Position numbers and translations under genes: made by a program. Below the pieces are notes generated by a model that was given only the letters and a program-made list of their open reading frames with translations, had not been told where the DNA came from and made no database searches. Positions 1-6,377 of a stretch of 11,228 nt of DNA are shown here, in pieces; positions within the stretch are counted from its first letter, which is position 1, and the number at the start of each line of letters is the position of its first letter. This stretch comes from Gammaproteobacteria bacterium (lineage in GTDB: Bacteria > Pseudomonadota > Gammaproteobacteria > BMS3Bbin11). The DNA lies in assembly GCA_030597275.1 (NCBI GenBank), contig JAUVSB010000029.1:1-11228 (forward strand). Direction: 5' to 3'.

Positions 1-66
1 ACCGCCGAGTGGCAGACGTATTTGTAGTAGATTAAGGAATACTGGACGCTGAGTGGATTGCTTCAT
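1..66 (-). CDS. sdhC: Succinate dehydrogenase cytochrome b556 subunit, N-terminal fragment (cut by window edge)
   Basis: Only the first 22 codons are present; the gene runs off the left edge. The peptide contains RPVFLNLLQIRLPLGG, which fits the conserved amino-terminal segment of SdhC in gammaproteobacteria (RPVNLDLxxIRxP in E. coli-type proteins), just before the first membrane helix and the heme and quinone site region. SdhC with SdhD anchors the SdhAB catalytic dimer of complex II in the inner membrane and passes electrons from succinate to quinone. The ATG at 66 has an AGGGA Shine-Dalgarno-like sequence 8 nt upstream (78-74 on the minus strand). It is divergent from ygfZ, which fits because ygfZ-family genes often lie near succinate dehydrogenase or sdhE genes. 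The call rests on one short motif, so a different protein cannot be fully excluded. Confidence 0.72.
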   Translation of the reverse strand, partial: MKQSTQRPVFLNLLQIRLPLGG

Positions 67-98
67 CAAAAAGATCCCTGACTGTGAATTAATTTTCT

Positions 99-139
99 GT
101 ACATGTGCCAGTACATGAAATCACAATGTTGGACAGTGT
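99..139. repeat. Short repeated operator-like motifs upstream of sdhC
   Basis: The heptamer GTACATG occurs twice, at 99-105 and 111-117, 12 bp apart. The CATGT/ACATG arms at 102-106 and 113-117 also form a small inverted repeat with a 6-nt gap. Just beyond it, ACAATGT (123-129) and ACAGTGT (133-139) form two near-palindromic ACAnTGT sites 10 bp apart. Spacing close to one helical turn is what paired regulator sites often show. The block lies about 30-70 bp upstream of the sdhC start and upstream of the ygfZ promoter candidates. No known regulator box is recognised, and chance occurrence in AT-rich DNA is possible. Confidence 0.25.
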
Positions 140-189
140 TTGACTGCATTTGTTTCCTTTATAATAGATACTGTTCTTTTGTTTATAAT
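140..189 (+). promoter_or_regulatory. Candidate sigma-70 promoter elements for ygfZ
   Basis: Two perfect TATAAT hexamers lie on the plus strand at 160-165 and 184-189, 80-110 bp before the ygfZ ATG. TTGACT at 140-145 resembles a -35 box but sits only 14 bp from the first hexamer, which is shorter than ideal; the second hexamer has no clear -35. The reverse complements contain TATAA, so the same AT-rich sites could also serve the divergent sdhC gene. Strand and exact start are therefore not settled. Confidence 0.35.
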
Positions 190-268
190 CCTATCACCAT
201 GTTTTAGCTACTCCAAGATACATTGAAAGAACATTTATCAAATAAACCAGTACACGCAGACCATAGCC

Positions 269-1207
269 ATGAATACAAATACCCAGACCAAAATCATCCC
301 GCTTGATGACCTGACTTCGCTGCATGTCACTGGCGATGACGCGACCAGGTTTCTCCACGCCCAGTTCACCAATGACCTGGAAAGCCTGCCTATCGGCAGC
401 TGGCAGTACAGCAGCTACTGTACCCCCAAAGGCCGCCTGCTGGCATTTATGACCATAGCCCGGCTCGAAGACAGCGAATATATGTTGATCCTGCCGAAAA
501 CAGTCAGTGAAAGTATTCTGCCCCGACTAAGAATGTTTGTGATGCGCGATGATGTCACCATCACACCACAGCCTGAACAATCCGTCATCACAGGCCTGGT
601 GGCTCCGGCCCATGCTCTTAAAGATGCAGGTCTCGATATTGAAAATGAAACTGGCAAGCTCAGCAACAATAACAATCGCTGCATCCTAACACTGGATGCC
701 GAGACCGAACGTTATCTCTGTATCAGTGACAAGAATTTCCTGGATACTTCGTCATTCGAAGCAGCTGACCGTGCTGACTGGACACTTCTCGATATTCAGG
801 CAGGTATACCCGCCATCCTCAGCGAGACCCAGGAAGCCTATGTTCCACAAATGGTAAACCTCGACCTTATTGGTGCAGTGAACTTCAAAAAAGGCTGTTA
901 CCCTGGACAGGAAATAGTCGCCCGTGTGCATTATCTTGGAAAAATAAAGCAGCGCATGTATATACTGACAGCTCAAGGCGACAATATGGCCAAACCAGCT
1001 GACAAAGTCTATATCTCCGGACAGCCAGACAAGTCAGCCGGAACAGTAGTACAGGTAGCAAAAAACGAATCAGGTCAGCTGCTACAGGTTGTATTACAAA
1101 CAAAAGCTGTGGATGAAAATGCCGATTTTCGTCTAGGTGCTGAAGATGGTGAGAAAATGGCCCTTGCTACGCAGCCCTACTCTGTTGCAGATGAAAAAGA
1201 AAAATGA
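269..1207 (+). CDS. ygfZ: Folate-binding Fe-S cluster repair/maturation protein YgfZ (GcvT-like, IBA57 family)
   Basis: The product is 312 aa, close to the 326 aa of E. coli YgfZ. The family signature KGCYPGQEIVARVHYLGK lies at residues 208-225, with the conserved cysteine at 210. The fold is that of GcvT aminomethyltransferase and binds a folate. YgfZ helps folate-dependent assembly or repair of certain Fe-S enzymes, including MiaB, and its mitochondrial relative IBA57 is needed for 4Fe-4S proteins including complex II. It acts in the cytoplasm. No good Shine-Dalgarno sequence precedes the ATG at 269, so the start is chosen on length and on the conserved beginning of the domain (DDLTSLHVTGDDATRFL). 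Its stop overlaps the start of the next gene by ATGA, so the two are probably cotranscribed and translationally coupled. The divergent partner appears to be sdhC, an Fe-S enzyme subunit gene, which fits the role. Confidence 0.93.
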   Translation: MNTNTQTKIIPLDDLTSLHVTGDDATRFLHAQFTNDLESLPIGSWQYSSYCTPKGRLLAFMTIARLEDSEYMLILPKTVSESILPRLRMFVMRDDVTITPQPEQSVITGLVAPAHALKDAGLDIENETGKLSNNNNRCILTLDAETERYLCISDKNFLDTSSFEAADRADWTLLDIQAGIPAILSETQEAYVPQMVNLDLIGAVNFKKGCYPGQEIVARVHYLGKIKQRMYILTAQGDNMAKPADKVYISGQPDKSAGTVVQVAKNESGQLLQVVLQTKAVDENADFRLGAEDGEKMALATQPYSVADEKEK

Positions 1208-1950
1208 GTGACCTAAATTATATTGCGGCATTTTTAATTGGGCTGCTAGGTTCAACTCATTGCATAGGCATGTGTGGCGGCATCGTTGGTGCACTGACCA
1301 TGGGGCTGCCTGAAAATGTGCGTCAGTCTCCTGTTAAGTTACTGCCTTACCTGTTGACCTACAATACTGGACGTTTGTTAAGTTATACCTTTGCCGGTTT
1401 AATTATTGGCTTATTGACTGCATCTGCCAGCAGTTTTTTTCAGATAGGCCAATTTCCGATTGGCGGCATTGTTGGTGGTCTATTTATGATTGCACTAGGC
1501 ATCTATATTGCAGGCTGGTTTCAGACCATGGCTCCATTAGAAAAGCTGGGCAGCCATTTCTGGAAATTAATTGAGCCATTTGGTCGAAAACTAATGCCCG
1601 TGAAAACCTTACCGCATGCTTTTGGCCTCGGCCTGTTATGGGGCTGGCTGCCCTGTGGCATGGTCTACAGCACCCTGGCCTGGTCGGCAACATCAGGTGA
1701 TGCCGTTAAAAGTGCCCTGCTCATGCTGGCTTTCGGTGCTGGCACCTTACCAATGTTATTAGCGATGGGTGGTCTGGCTGAAAAACTACAACGTTTTACC
1801 CGCAACAAAAAAATAAGATACCTGGCCGGCATTATCCTGATTGCTTTTGGCGCCATGATTTTAACGAAAGCACTCAGTGGAGGGCATCAGCACGCGAATC
1901 ATCAGAATATGCAGCACAGCGGGCAACAGCACTTGGAGCAAAAAATGTAG
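1204..1950 (+). CDS. TauE/SafE-like (DsbD_2-type) inner-membrane protein with CxxxC motif and His-rich tail
   Basis: The product is 248 aa and mostly hydrophobic, with about six likely membrane segments (roughly residues 5-30, 55-75, 85-107, 137-160, 168-190 and 203-222). The motif HCIGMCGG at 19-26, in the first helix, and LPCGMVYS at 149-156, in a later helix, are the paired cysteine signatures of the small family annotated as sulfite exporter TauE/SafE or heavy-metal transport/UreH-like proteins, related to the DsbD membrane domain. The cytosol- or periplasm-facing tail after residue 225 has five histidines (228, 230, 233, 238, 243) among Gln and Asn, which suggests metal binding. Family members often lie near cytochrome oxidase assembly or copper genes; the true substrate is not known. 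It overlaps ygfZ by 4 nt, which suggests a shared role in metal or redox cofactor handling, but that is inference. Confidence 0.85.
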   Translation: MSDLNYIAAFLIGLLGSTHCIGMCGGIVGALTMGLPENVRQSPVKLLPYLLTYNTGRLLSYTFAGLIIGLLTASASSFFQIGQFPIGGIVGGLFMIALGIYIAGWFQTMAPLEKLGSHFWKLIEPFGRKLMPVKTLPHAFGLGLLWGWLPCGMVYSTLAWSATSGDAVKSALLMLAFGAGTLPMLLAMGGLAEKLQRFTRNKKIRYLAGIILIAFGAMILTKALSGGHQHANHQNMQHSGQQHLEQKM

Positions 1951-1994
1951 TTGCTTGAGGGCAAGGTTTTCTTCTTTCGTCTTGAAACCTGAAA

Positions 1995-2264
1995 CTACTC
2001 AATTATCTGCACAAACACCTCATCAGGCCGTATCAAACCGAGGTCGCTACGCGCCCTCTCTTCTATCGCTTCTGTCCCTTTTTGCAGGTTGATGATTTCT
2101 CCTGCCAGTTCACGATTCCGCTGTTTGAGTCGCTCATTTTGTTCCTGCTGTGCCGAGATATCACGTTTCATGTTCCAGATATCCAGCAGACCGCCTTTAC
2201 CCACCGCGAGGGTATAACTGAGCAAAACGGCCAGTACAATTCCAGATGCCAGCAGAAGTTTCAC
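1995..2264 (-). CDS. ftsB: Cell division protein FtsB
   Basis: FtsB is a bitopic inner-membrane protein of the FtsQLB divisome complex, which links early assembly to activation of septal peptidoglycan synthesis by FtsWI. From the chosen GTG start the protein has 89 aa: a membrane helix at about 3-21, a glycine-containing linker (VGKGG), and a coiled coil at about 30-65 (ISAQQEQNERLKQRNREL), then the family motif EAIEERARSDLGLIRPDEVF. This matches E. coli FtsB closely (AQQxxNxxLKxRN, ALEERARNELxMxRPGE). A longer open frame starts at an ATG at 2297, but that has no Shine-Dalgarno sequence and adds a polar 11-residue tail before the membrane helix. The GTG at 2264 has AGGAG 5 nt upstream (2274-2270), so it is preferred. 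ftsB follows eno by 85 nt, as in pseudomonads; ispD, its usual next neighbour, is absent and two convergent genes follow. Confidence 0.93.
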   Translation of the reverse strand: MKLLLASGIVLAVLLSYTLAVGKGGLLDIWNMKRDISAQQEQNERLKQRNRELAGEIINLQKGTEAIEERARSDLGLIRPDEVFVQIIE

Positions 2265-2349
2265 ACTTACTCCTGTTTCCTGTTGAGCTGCGATCATGAA
2301 AAAAGACTAATGTTCAACGCTAAATAATAACAATAAGCCTTTGATATAT

Positions 2350-3630
2350 CTACAATCCTACTATCGCCGACTTACCTGGGTAAATTGCCCTGTCACCTAG
2401 CTGCTGTTCTATACGTAACAGCTGGTTATACTTGGCTATCCTGTCAGAACGAGACAAAGAGCCGGTTTTAATCTGGCCGGCAGCAGTAGCAACAGCCAGG
2501 TCAGCGATGGTTGTATCTTCGGTTTCACCGGAACGATGTGAAACAATAACACCAAAATCAGCGTTCTGAGCCATGCTGATGGCATCCAGAGTTTCGCTCA
2601 GCGTGCCGATCTGATTTACCTTGATCAGTATGGCATTCGCAGACTTTTCCTGAATTCCACGCTCAAGCATTTTAGTATTGGTAACAAACAGGTCATCGCC
2701 AACCAGCTGGCATTGCCCGCCAATTTCAGCGGTCAGTTCCTGCCAGCCTGTCCAGTCATTCTCATCCATACCATCTTCGATACTTACGATCGGGTAACGA
2801 TTCACCCAGTCCGCCAGCAGACCTTTCATCCCTGCTGCATCCAGGATTCGTCCTTCCCCTTTGAGATCATATTGACCATTGTCAAAAAACTCAGAGCTCG
2901 CCGCATCAATACCCAGATAAATATCCTCACCAGGTCGGTAACCGGCTTTCTCTATTGATTCGAGGATGACTGCAATGGCTTCCTCATTGGAGGACAAATC
3001 GGGTGCAAAACCGCCTTCATCACCTACTGCAGTATTTAAACCTCGCTTGCTGAGGACAGATTTCAGGCTGTGAAAGACTTCAGTACCGTAGCGCAGGGCT
3101 TCTGAAAAACTCGGTGCCCCGGCAGGTATGATCATGAACTCCTGCAAGTCGACGCTATTATCAGCATGTGAACCTCCATTGATAATATTCATCATTGGTA
3201 CCGGGAGATTTGTTGCGGCTTCACCGCCTAGATATCGATACAGCGGCATGCCCGCATCATTGGCAGCCGCATGAGCCGCCGCCAGGGAAACTGCGAGGGC
3301 TGCATTAGCGCCCAGCCTGCCCTTGTTATCAGTGCCATCAAGGCTGATCAAGGTTTCATCGATGACACGCTGCTCAGTCACTTCCTGACCAAGCAATGCC
3401 TCTTTAATTTCACCATTAACATTGGCAACAGCCTTCAGCACGCCCTTGCCCTGGTACCTTTTATTGTCGCCATCACGCAGCTCTACCGCCTCATGCTCTC
3501 CGGTAGAAGCACCTGAAGGTACCGCAGCTCTGCCGACAACACCTGAATCCAGTGTGAGATCCGCTTCAATTGTCGGGTTACCACGGGAATCGAGAATTTC
3601 ACGTGCGACAATATTTGTTATTTTGCTCAT
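2350..3630 (-). CDS. eno: Enolase
   Basis: Enolase dehydrates 2-phosphoglycerate to phosphoenolpyruvate in glycolysis; in many gammaproteobacteria it also binds RNase E in the RNA degradosome. The product is 426 aa, a normal length. Metal-binding acids align at Asp242, Glu285 (SIED) and Asp312 (GDD), and the catalytic residues at Glu164, Glu205 (GDEGG), Lys337 (ILIKVNQIGT) and Lys388 (GQIKTGSLSRSDR). The signature SHRSGETED lies at 364-372. The ATG at 3630 has AAGGA 7 nt upstream (3642-3638). It lies 168 nt after kdsA and probably has its own promoter, which fits the high expression usual for enolase. PEP is a substrate of the neighbouring KdsA. Confidence 0.99.
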   Translation of the reverse strand: MSKITNIVAREILDSRGNPTIEADLTLDSGVVGRAAVPSGASTGEHEAVELRDGDNKRYQGKGVLKAVANVNGEIKEALLGQEVTEQRVIDETLISLDGTDNKGRLGANAALAVSLAAAHAAANDAGMPLYRYLGGEAATNLPVPMMNIINGGSHADNSVDLQEFMIIPAGAPSFSEALRYGTEVFHSLKSVLSKRGLNTAVGDEGGFAPDLSSNEEAIAVILESIEKAGYRPGEDIYLGIDAASSEFFDNGQYDLKGEGRILDAAGMKGLLADWVNRYPIVSIEDGMDENDWTGWQELTAEIGGQCQLVGDDLFVTNTKMLERGIQEKSANAILIKVNQIGTLSETLDAISMAQNADFGVIVSHRSGETEDTTIADLAVATAAGQIKTGSLSRSDRIAKYNQLLRIEQQLGDRAIYPGKSAIVGL

Positions 3631-3720
3631 TATTTATTCCTTATTTGATCTCTGGAGGATTGACCCCTGGTGGGCCTTGATTCCTACTGTTTGCAGGCAG
3701 AGGGTTTATCTGAACGGCTT

Positions 3721-3741
3721 GATATAGCAGGTAATTTTACC
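3721..3741 (-). promoter_or_regulatory. Possible extended -10 promoter and small hairpin before eno
   Basis: In the kdsA-eno gap the minus strand reads TGCTATATC (3729-3721), an extended -10 type element (TGn plus a 4/6 match to TATAAT), about 90 nt before the eno ATG. Directly upstream is a small inverted repeat, GGTAA/TTACC with a 2-nt loop (3730-3741 region). No convincing -35 box is at 16-18 bp, so the call is weak. The rest of this gap shows no terminator with a T tract. Confidence 0.25.
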
Positions 3742-3798
3742 GCAATGCCTGAACAATTAACATATTTGAGAGACTACGTACGCTGAACGAAGATTATT

Positions 3799-4632
3799 TT
3801 ACAATTGCTCTTCGTATGCTCGAGCCTTGCTGGCCTGGTCAATATCTTTCAGGTGCTGCAGTAATTCTTTCATACGATCCAATGGCCATGCGTTTGGGCC
3901 ATCGCTGAGCGCCTTATCAGGATCTGGATGGGTTTCCATAAACAGGCCAGACACCCCGACTGCTACTGCCGCCCTGGCCAGTACCGGAATGTATTCTCTG
4001 TTACCACCGGAATGCGTGCCCTGCCCACCGGGTTGCTGCACTGAATGTGTGACGTCAAAGACTACCGGACAACCGGTGTTGCGCATAATTGCCAGAGACC
4101 GCATATCCACGACCAGGTTATTATAACCAAACGACACCCCGCGTTCACAGACCATTACGCGACCTTCACCGCCCGCGGCAATTGCCTTACTGGAAACCTG
4201 ACTCATTTCTTCCGGTGAAAGGAACTGTCCTTTCTTGATATTGACCGGTTTACCGCAGGAACCGACGGCTTCGATCAAGTCAGTCTGACGACAAAGAAAA
4301 GCCGGGGTCTGCAGCACATCTACGACCTCAGAAACCGCTTTCACATCTGCTGCACTGTGTACATCGGTGAGAACAGGTGCACCTGTCTGACGGCGTACTT
4401 CATCGAGTATGGTCAAACCTTCATCCATGCCCAATCCTCGATAGGACTGTCCTGAAGTACGGTTTGCCTTGTCATAGGAAGACTTGAAAATAAAAGGAAT
4501 TTCCAGCTCGCGAGTTATTTCTAGCAATTTTCCTGCAGTATCGATAGCCAACTGTTTTGATTCAATAACACAGGGCCCGGCAATTAGAAAGAAGGGGTGA
4601 TCCAGACCCACCTCGAAATCAATCAACTTCAT
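3799..4632 (-). CDS. kdsA: 3-deoxy-D-manno-octulosonate 8-phosphate synthase (KDO8P synthase), apparently metal-dependent type
   Basis: KdsA condenses phosphoenolpyruvate with arabinose 5-phosphate to make KDO 8-phosphate, the precursor of the inner-core sugar of lipopolysaccharide. The protein is 277 aa (E. coli 284). Visible motifs are IAGPCVIES (17-25), FKSSYDKANRTS (49-60), the RQTDLIEA segment (115-122), NIKKGQFLSP (131-140), FDVTHSVQQPGG (192-203) and THPDPDKALSDGP (234-246). Cys21 with His196, Glu233 and Asp244 sit at spacings matching the metal ligands of the metal-dependent Aquifex enzyme, whereas E. coli has Asn in place of the Cys. The open frame continues upstream to 4800, but that part overlaps pyrG in another frame and is not conserved; the ATG at 4632 starts the true family N terminus (MKLIDFEVG). 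It lies 16 nt after the pyrG stop, so the two are probably cotranscribed; pyrG product CTP is also used by KdsB to activate KDO. Confidence 0.97.
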   Translation of the reverse strand: MKLIDFEVGLDHPFFLIAGPCVIESKQLAIDTAGKLLEITRELEIPFIFKSSYDKANRTSGQSYRGLGMDEGLTILDEVRRQTGAPVLTDVHSAADVKAVSEVVDVLQTPAFLCRQTDLIEAVGSCGKPVNIKKGQFLSPEEMSQVSSKAIAAGGEGRVMVCERGVSFGYNNLVVDMRSLAIMRNTGCPVVFDVTHSVQQPGGQGTHSGGNREYIPVLARAAVAVGVSGLFMETHPDPDKALSDGPNAWPLDRMKELLQHLKDIDQASKARAYEEQL

Positions 4633-4648
4633 TCTGCTGACTCTACAA

Positions 4649-6298
4649 CTAGCAACCCGCCTCATCTGCAACATGCTGCTTATGTACAGCACCTGCGGCG
4701 AGAACAAATCCTTTAAATAGCGGGTGCCCGTCTCGCGGTGATGAGGTGAATTCAGGGTGGAACTGGCAACCGATGAACCACGGATGGTCAGAAAGTTCAA
4801 TGACTTCTACCAGTTCACCATCAGCCGATGTACCGGATAATCCCAGACCCGCCTGCTCTAACTTGTCTCGATAGGCATTATTAAATTCATAGCGATGCCG
4901 ATGCCGCTCATCGATCACATCCTTGCCGTACAGGTCATGTATCAGACTGTCCTTCTTTAGCAGGCAGTCCTGAGCACCGAGACGCATGGTTCCGCCCATA
5001 TCGCTACTGTGGTCTCGTACCTGAACTGAGCCATCGGCATCCTGCCATTCAGTAATCATGGCGATGACAGGAAAAGGGGTGTCGATGTTAAATTCTGTAC
5101 TATGCGCATCCGCCATTCCAGCTACATTTCGCGCGTATTCAATTACAGCAGCCTGCATACCGAGACAGATACCCAGGTAAGGCACCTTATTTTCTCGAGC
5201 GTATTGAGCTGCGGCGATCTTACCTTCTATCCCGCGCAGGCCAAATCCACCAGGAACCAGTATAGCGTCGACCTCAGAAAGACTGTCAGTACCGTTTTCT
5301 TCAAGATCCTCGGCATCATAATAACGAATATTAACCTTTGTGCGGGTATGTATCCCTGCATGTATCAAGGCTTCAGACAGTGATTTGTAGGACTCGGTCA
5401 AATCGACATATTTCCCAACCATACCAATGGTCACTGATGATTCCGGGTGTTCAAGATTGTAGACAACCTGTTCCCACTCTGACAGATCAGCTTCAGGAAG
5501 ATCCAAATTCAGCTGACGGGCAATGATCGCGTCGAGATTCTGCTGATGCAGCGCTACGGGGATCTTGTAGATGCTATCCACATCGCAAGCCGATATGACC
5601 GCATCAACTGGCACATTGGTAAACAGGGCGATCTTCTTTCGCATTCCTTCAGGCATGGGGCGTTCACTGCGGCAGATCAGGACATCCGGCTGGATACCAA
5701 TACTGCGTAATTCTTTCACCGAATGCTGTGTCGGTTTGCTTTTAAGCTCGCCGGCCACTGCAATCCATGGCACCAGGGTAAGATGGATATAAGCAACGTT
5801 ATCGCGGCCCTTTTCTATACCCATCTGGCGTATAGCTTCGAGGAATGGCAATGACTCGATATCACCAACCGTTCCGCCTATTTCGACTAGCGCAACATCT
5901 GAACCCTCTGCGCCCTGCTCTACCAGGCTCTTTATTTCATCAGTGATGTGGGGAATAACTTGAACTGTTCCACCGAGGTAATCTCCTCGTCGCTCTTTAC
6001 TGATAACCCGCTCATACACCCGACCGGAGGTGAAGTTGTTCTTGCGGGTCATGGTAGTGCGGATAAAGCGTTCGTAATGCCCCAGATCAAGATCCGTTTC
6101 AGCACCATCAACGGTAACAAATACTTCGCCGTGCTGCAGTGGGCTCATGGTGCCGGGATCCACATTAATATACGGGTCCAGCTTCAACATGGTTACTTTA
6201 AGCTTGCGTGCTTCGAGGATTGCCGCCAGAGAAGCGGCAGCGATGCCTTTGCCGAGAGAAGAAACAACACCGCCAGTAATAAAGATATATTTTGTCAT
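4649..6298 (-). CDS. pyrG: CTP synthase
   Basis: PyrG aminates UTP to CTP with ATP and glutamine, the last step of de novo pyrimidine nucleotide synthesis. The protein is 549 aa (E. coli 545). The N-terminal synthetase domain begins with FITGGVVSSLGKGI (6-19, P-loop) and includes LKLDPYINVDPGTMSP (38-53) and LKSKPTQHSVKELR (185-198). The C-terminal class I glutamine amidotransferase domain has the oxyanion motif PGGFG (349-353), nucleophile Cys378 in LGICLGMQ and the partners His514 and Glu516 in FHPEF. The ATG at 6298 is preceded by GGTGA (6304-6300), a close and rather weak Shine-Dalgarno sequence that can be trapped in a leader hairpin. The upstream gap of 145 nt suggests a promoter of its own, and kdsA follows closely. 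Confidence 0.99.
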   Translation of the reverse strand: MTKYIFITGGVVSSLGKGIAAASLAAILEARKLKVTMLKLDPYINVDPGTMSPLQHGEVFVTVDGAETDLDLGHYERFIRTTMTRKNNFTSGRVYERVISKERRGDYLGGTVQVIPHITDEIKSLVEQGAEGSDVALVEIGGTVGDIESLPFLEAIRQMGIEKGRDNVAYIHLTLVPWIAVAGELKSKPTQHSVKELRSIGIQPDVLICRSERPMPEGMRKKIALFTNVPVDAVISACDVDSIYKIPVALHQQNLDAIIARQLNLDLPEADLSEWEQVVYNLEHPESSVTIGMVGKYVDLTESYKSLSEALIHAGIHTRTKVNIRYYDAEDLEENGTDSLSEVDAILVPGGFGLRGIEGKIAAAQYARENKVPYLGICLGMQAAVIEYARNVAGMADAHSTEFNIDTPFPVIAMITEWQDADGSVQVRDHSSDMGGTMRLGAQDCLLKKDSLIHDLYGKDVIDERHRHRYEFNNAYRDKLEQAGLGLSGTSADGELVEVIELSDHPWFIGCQFHPEFTSSPRDGHPLFKGFVLAAGAVHKQHVADEAGC

Positions 6299-6302
6299 GT
6301 CA

Positions 6303-6342
6303 CCGTTCAGGACTCACTGTGCGGGGACTGTTCCCCGAACGG
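6303..6342 (-). promoter_or_regulatory. pyrG 5' leader hairpins overlapping the ribosome-binding site
   Basis: On the minus strand CCGTTC (6342-6337) is the exact complement of GAACGG (6308-6303), and the GG of the latter belongs to the GGTGA ribosome-binding site of pyrG. Inside lies a second perfect stem, CGGGGA (6337-6332) with TCCCCG (6327-6322) and loop ACAG. The outer and inner stems can stack, leaving a 14-nt bulge; alternatively the outer stem can extend through the G run to a 10-pair stem with two G-U pairs, excluding the inner one. The outer stem begins at the base predicted as the transcription start. It is not followed by a T tract, so it is not a terminator. Confidence 0.5.
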
Positions 6343-6348
6343 GAGGAA

Positions 6349-6377
6349 AGGATAGCAAAGCATCCCTCCATTCACAA
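6349..6377 (-). promoter_or_regulatory. Candidate extended -10 sigma-70 promoter for pyrG
   Basis: On the minus strand TTGTGA (6377-6372; 4/6 match to TTGACA) is separated by exactly 17 bp from TATCCT (6354-6349; 4/6 match to TATAAT), and the -10 is preceded by TGC, an extended -10 element. The standard distance predicts a start at about 6342, within the pyrimidine stretch TTCCTCCC and just before the first G at 6340. This gives a leader of about 44 nt to the pyrG ATG. Confidence 0.5.

Noticed and set aside
1..35. Plus-strand frame ending RRVADVFVVD then TAA, which resembles the end of an ACT-domain protein such as GlnD
   Set aside because: Ten residues are too few, and the opposite strand gives a much better match to the start of SdhC with a start codon and ribosome-binding site.
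1964..1990. AGGTTT/AAACCT inverted repeat between the convergent genes as a bidirectional terminator
   Set aside because: The stem is only 6 bp with a 15-nt loop and no clear T tract on either strand, so it is too weak to call.
4633..4800. In-frame 56-codon extension of kdsA upstream of 4632
   Set aside because: It lies inside the pyrG coding region in another frame, has no similarity to KdsA, and the family N terminus begins at the ATG at 4632.
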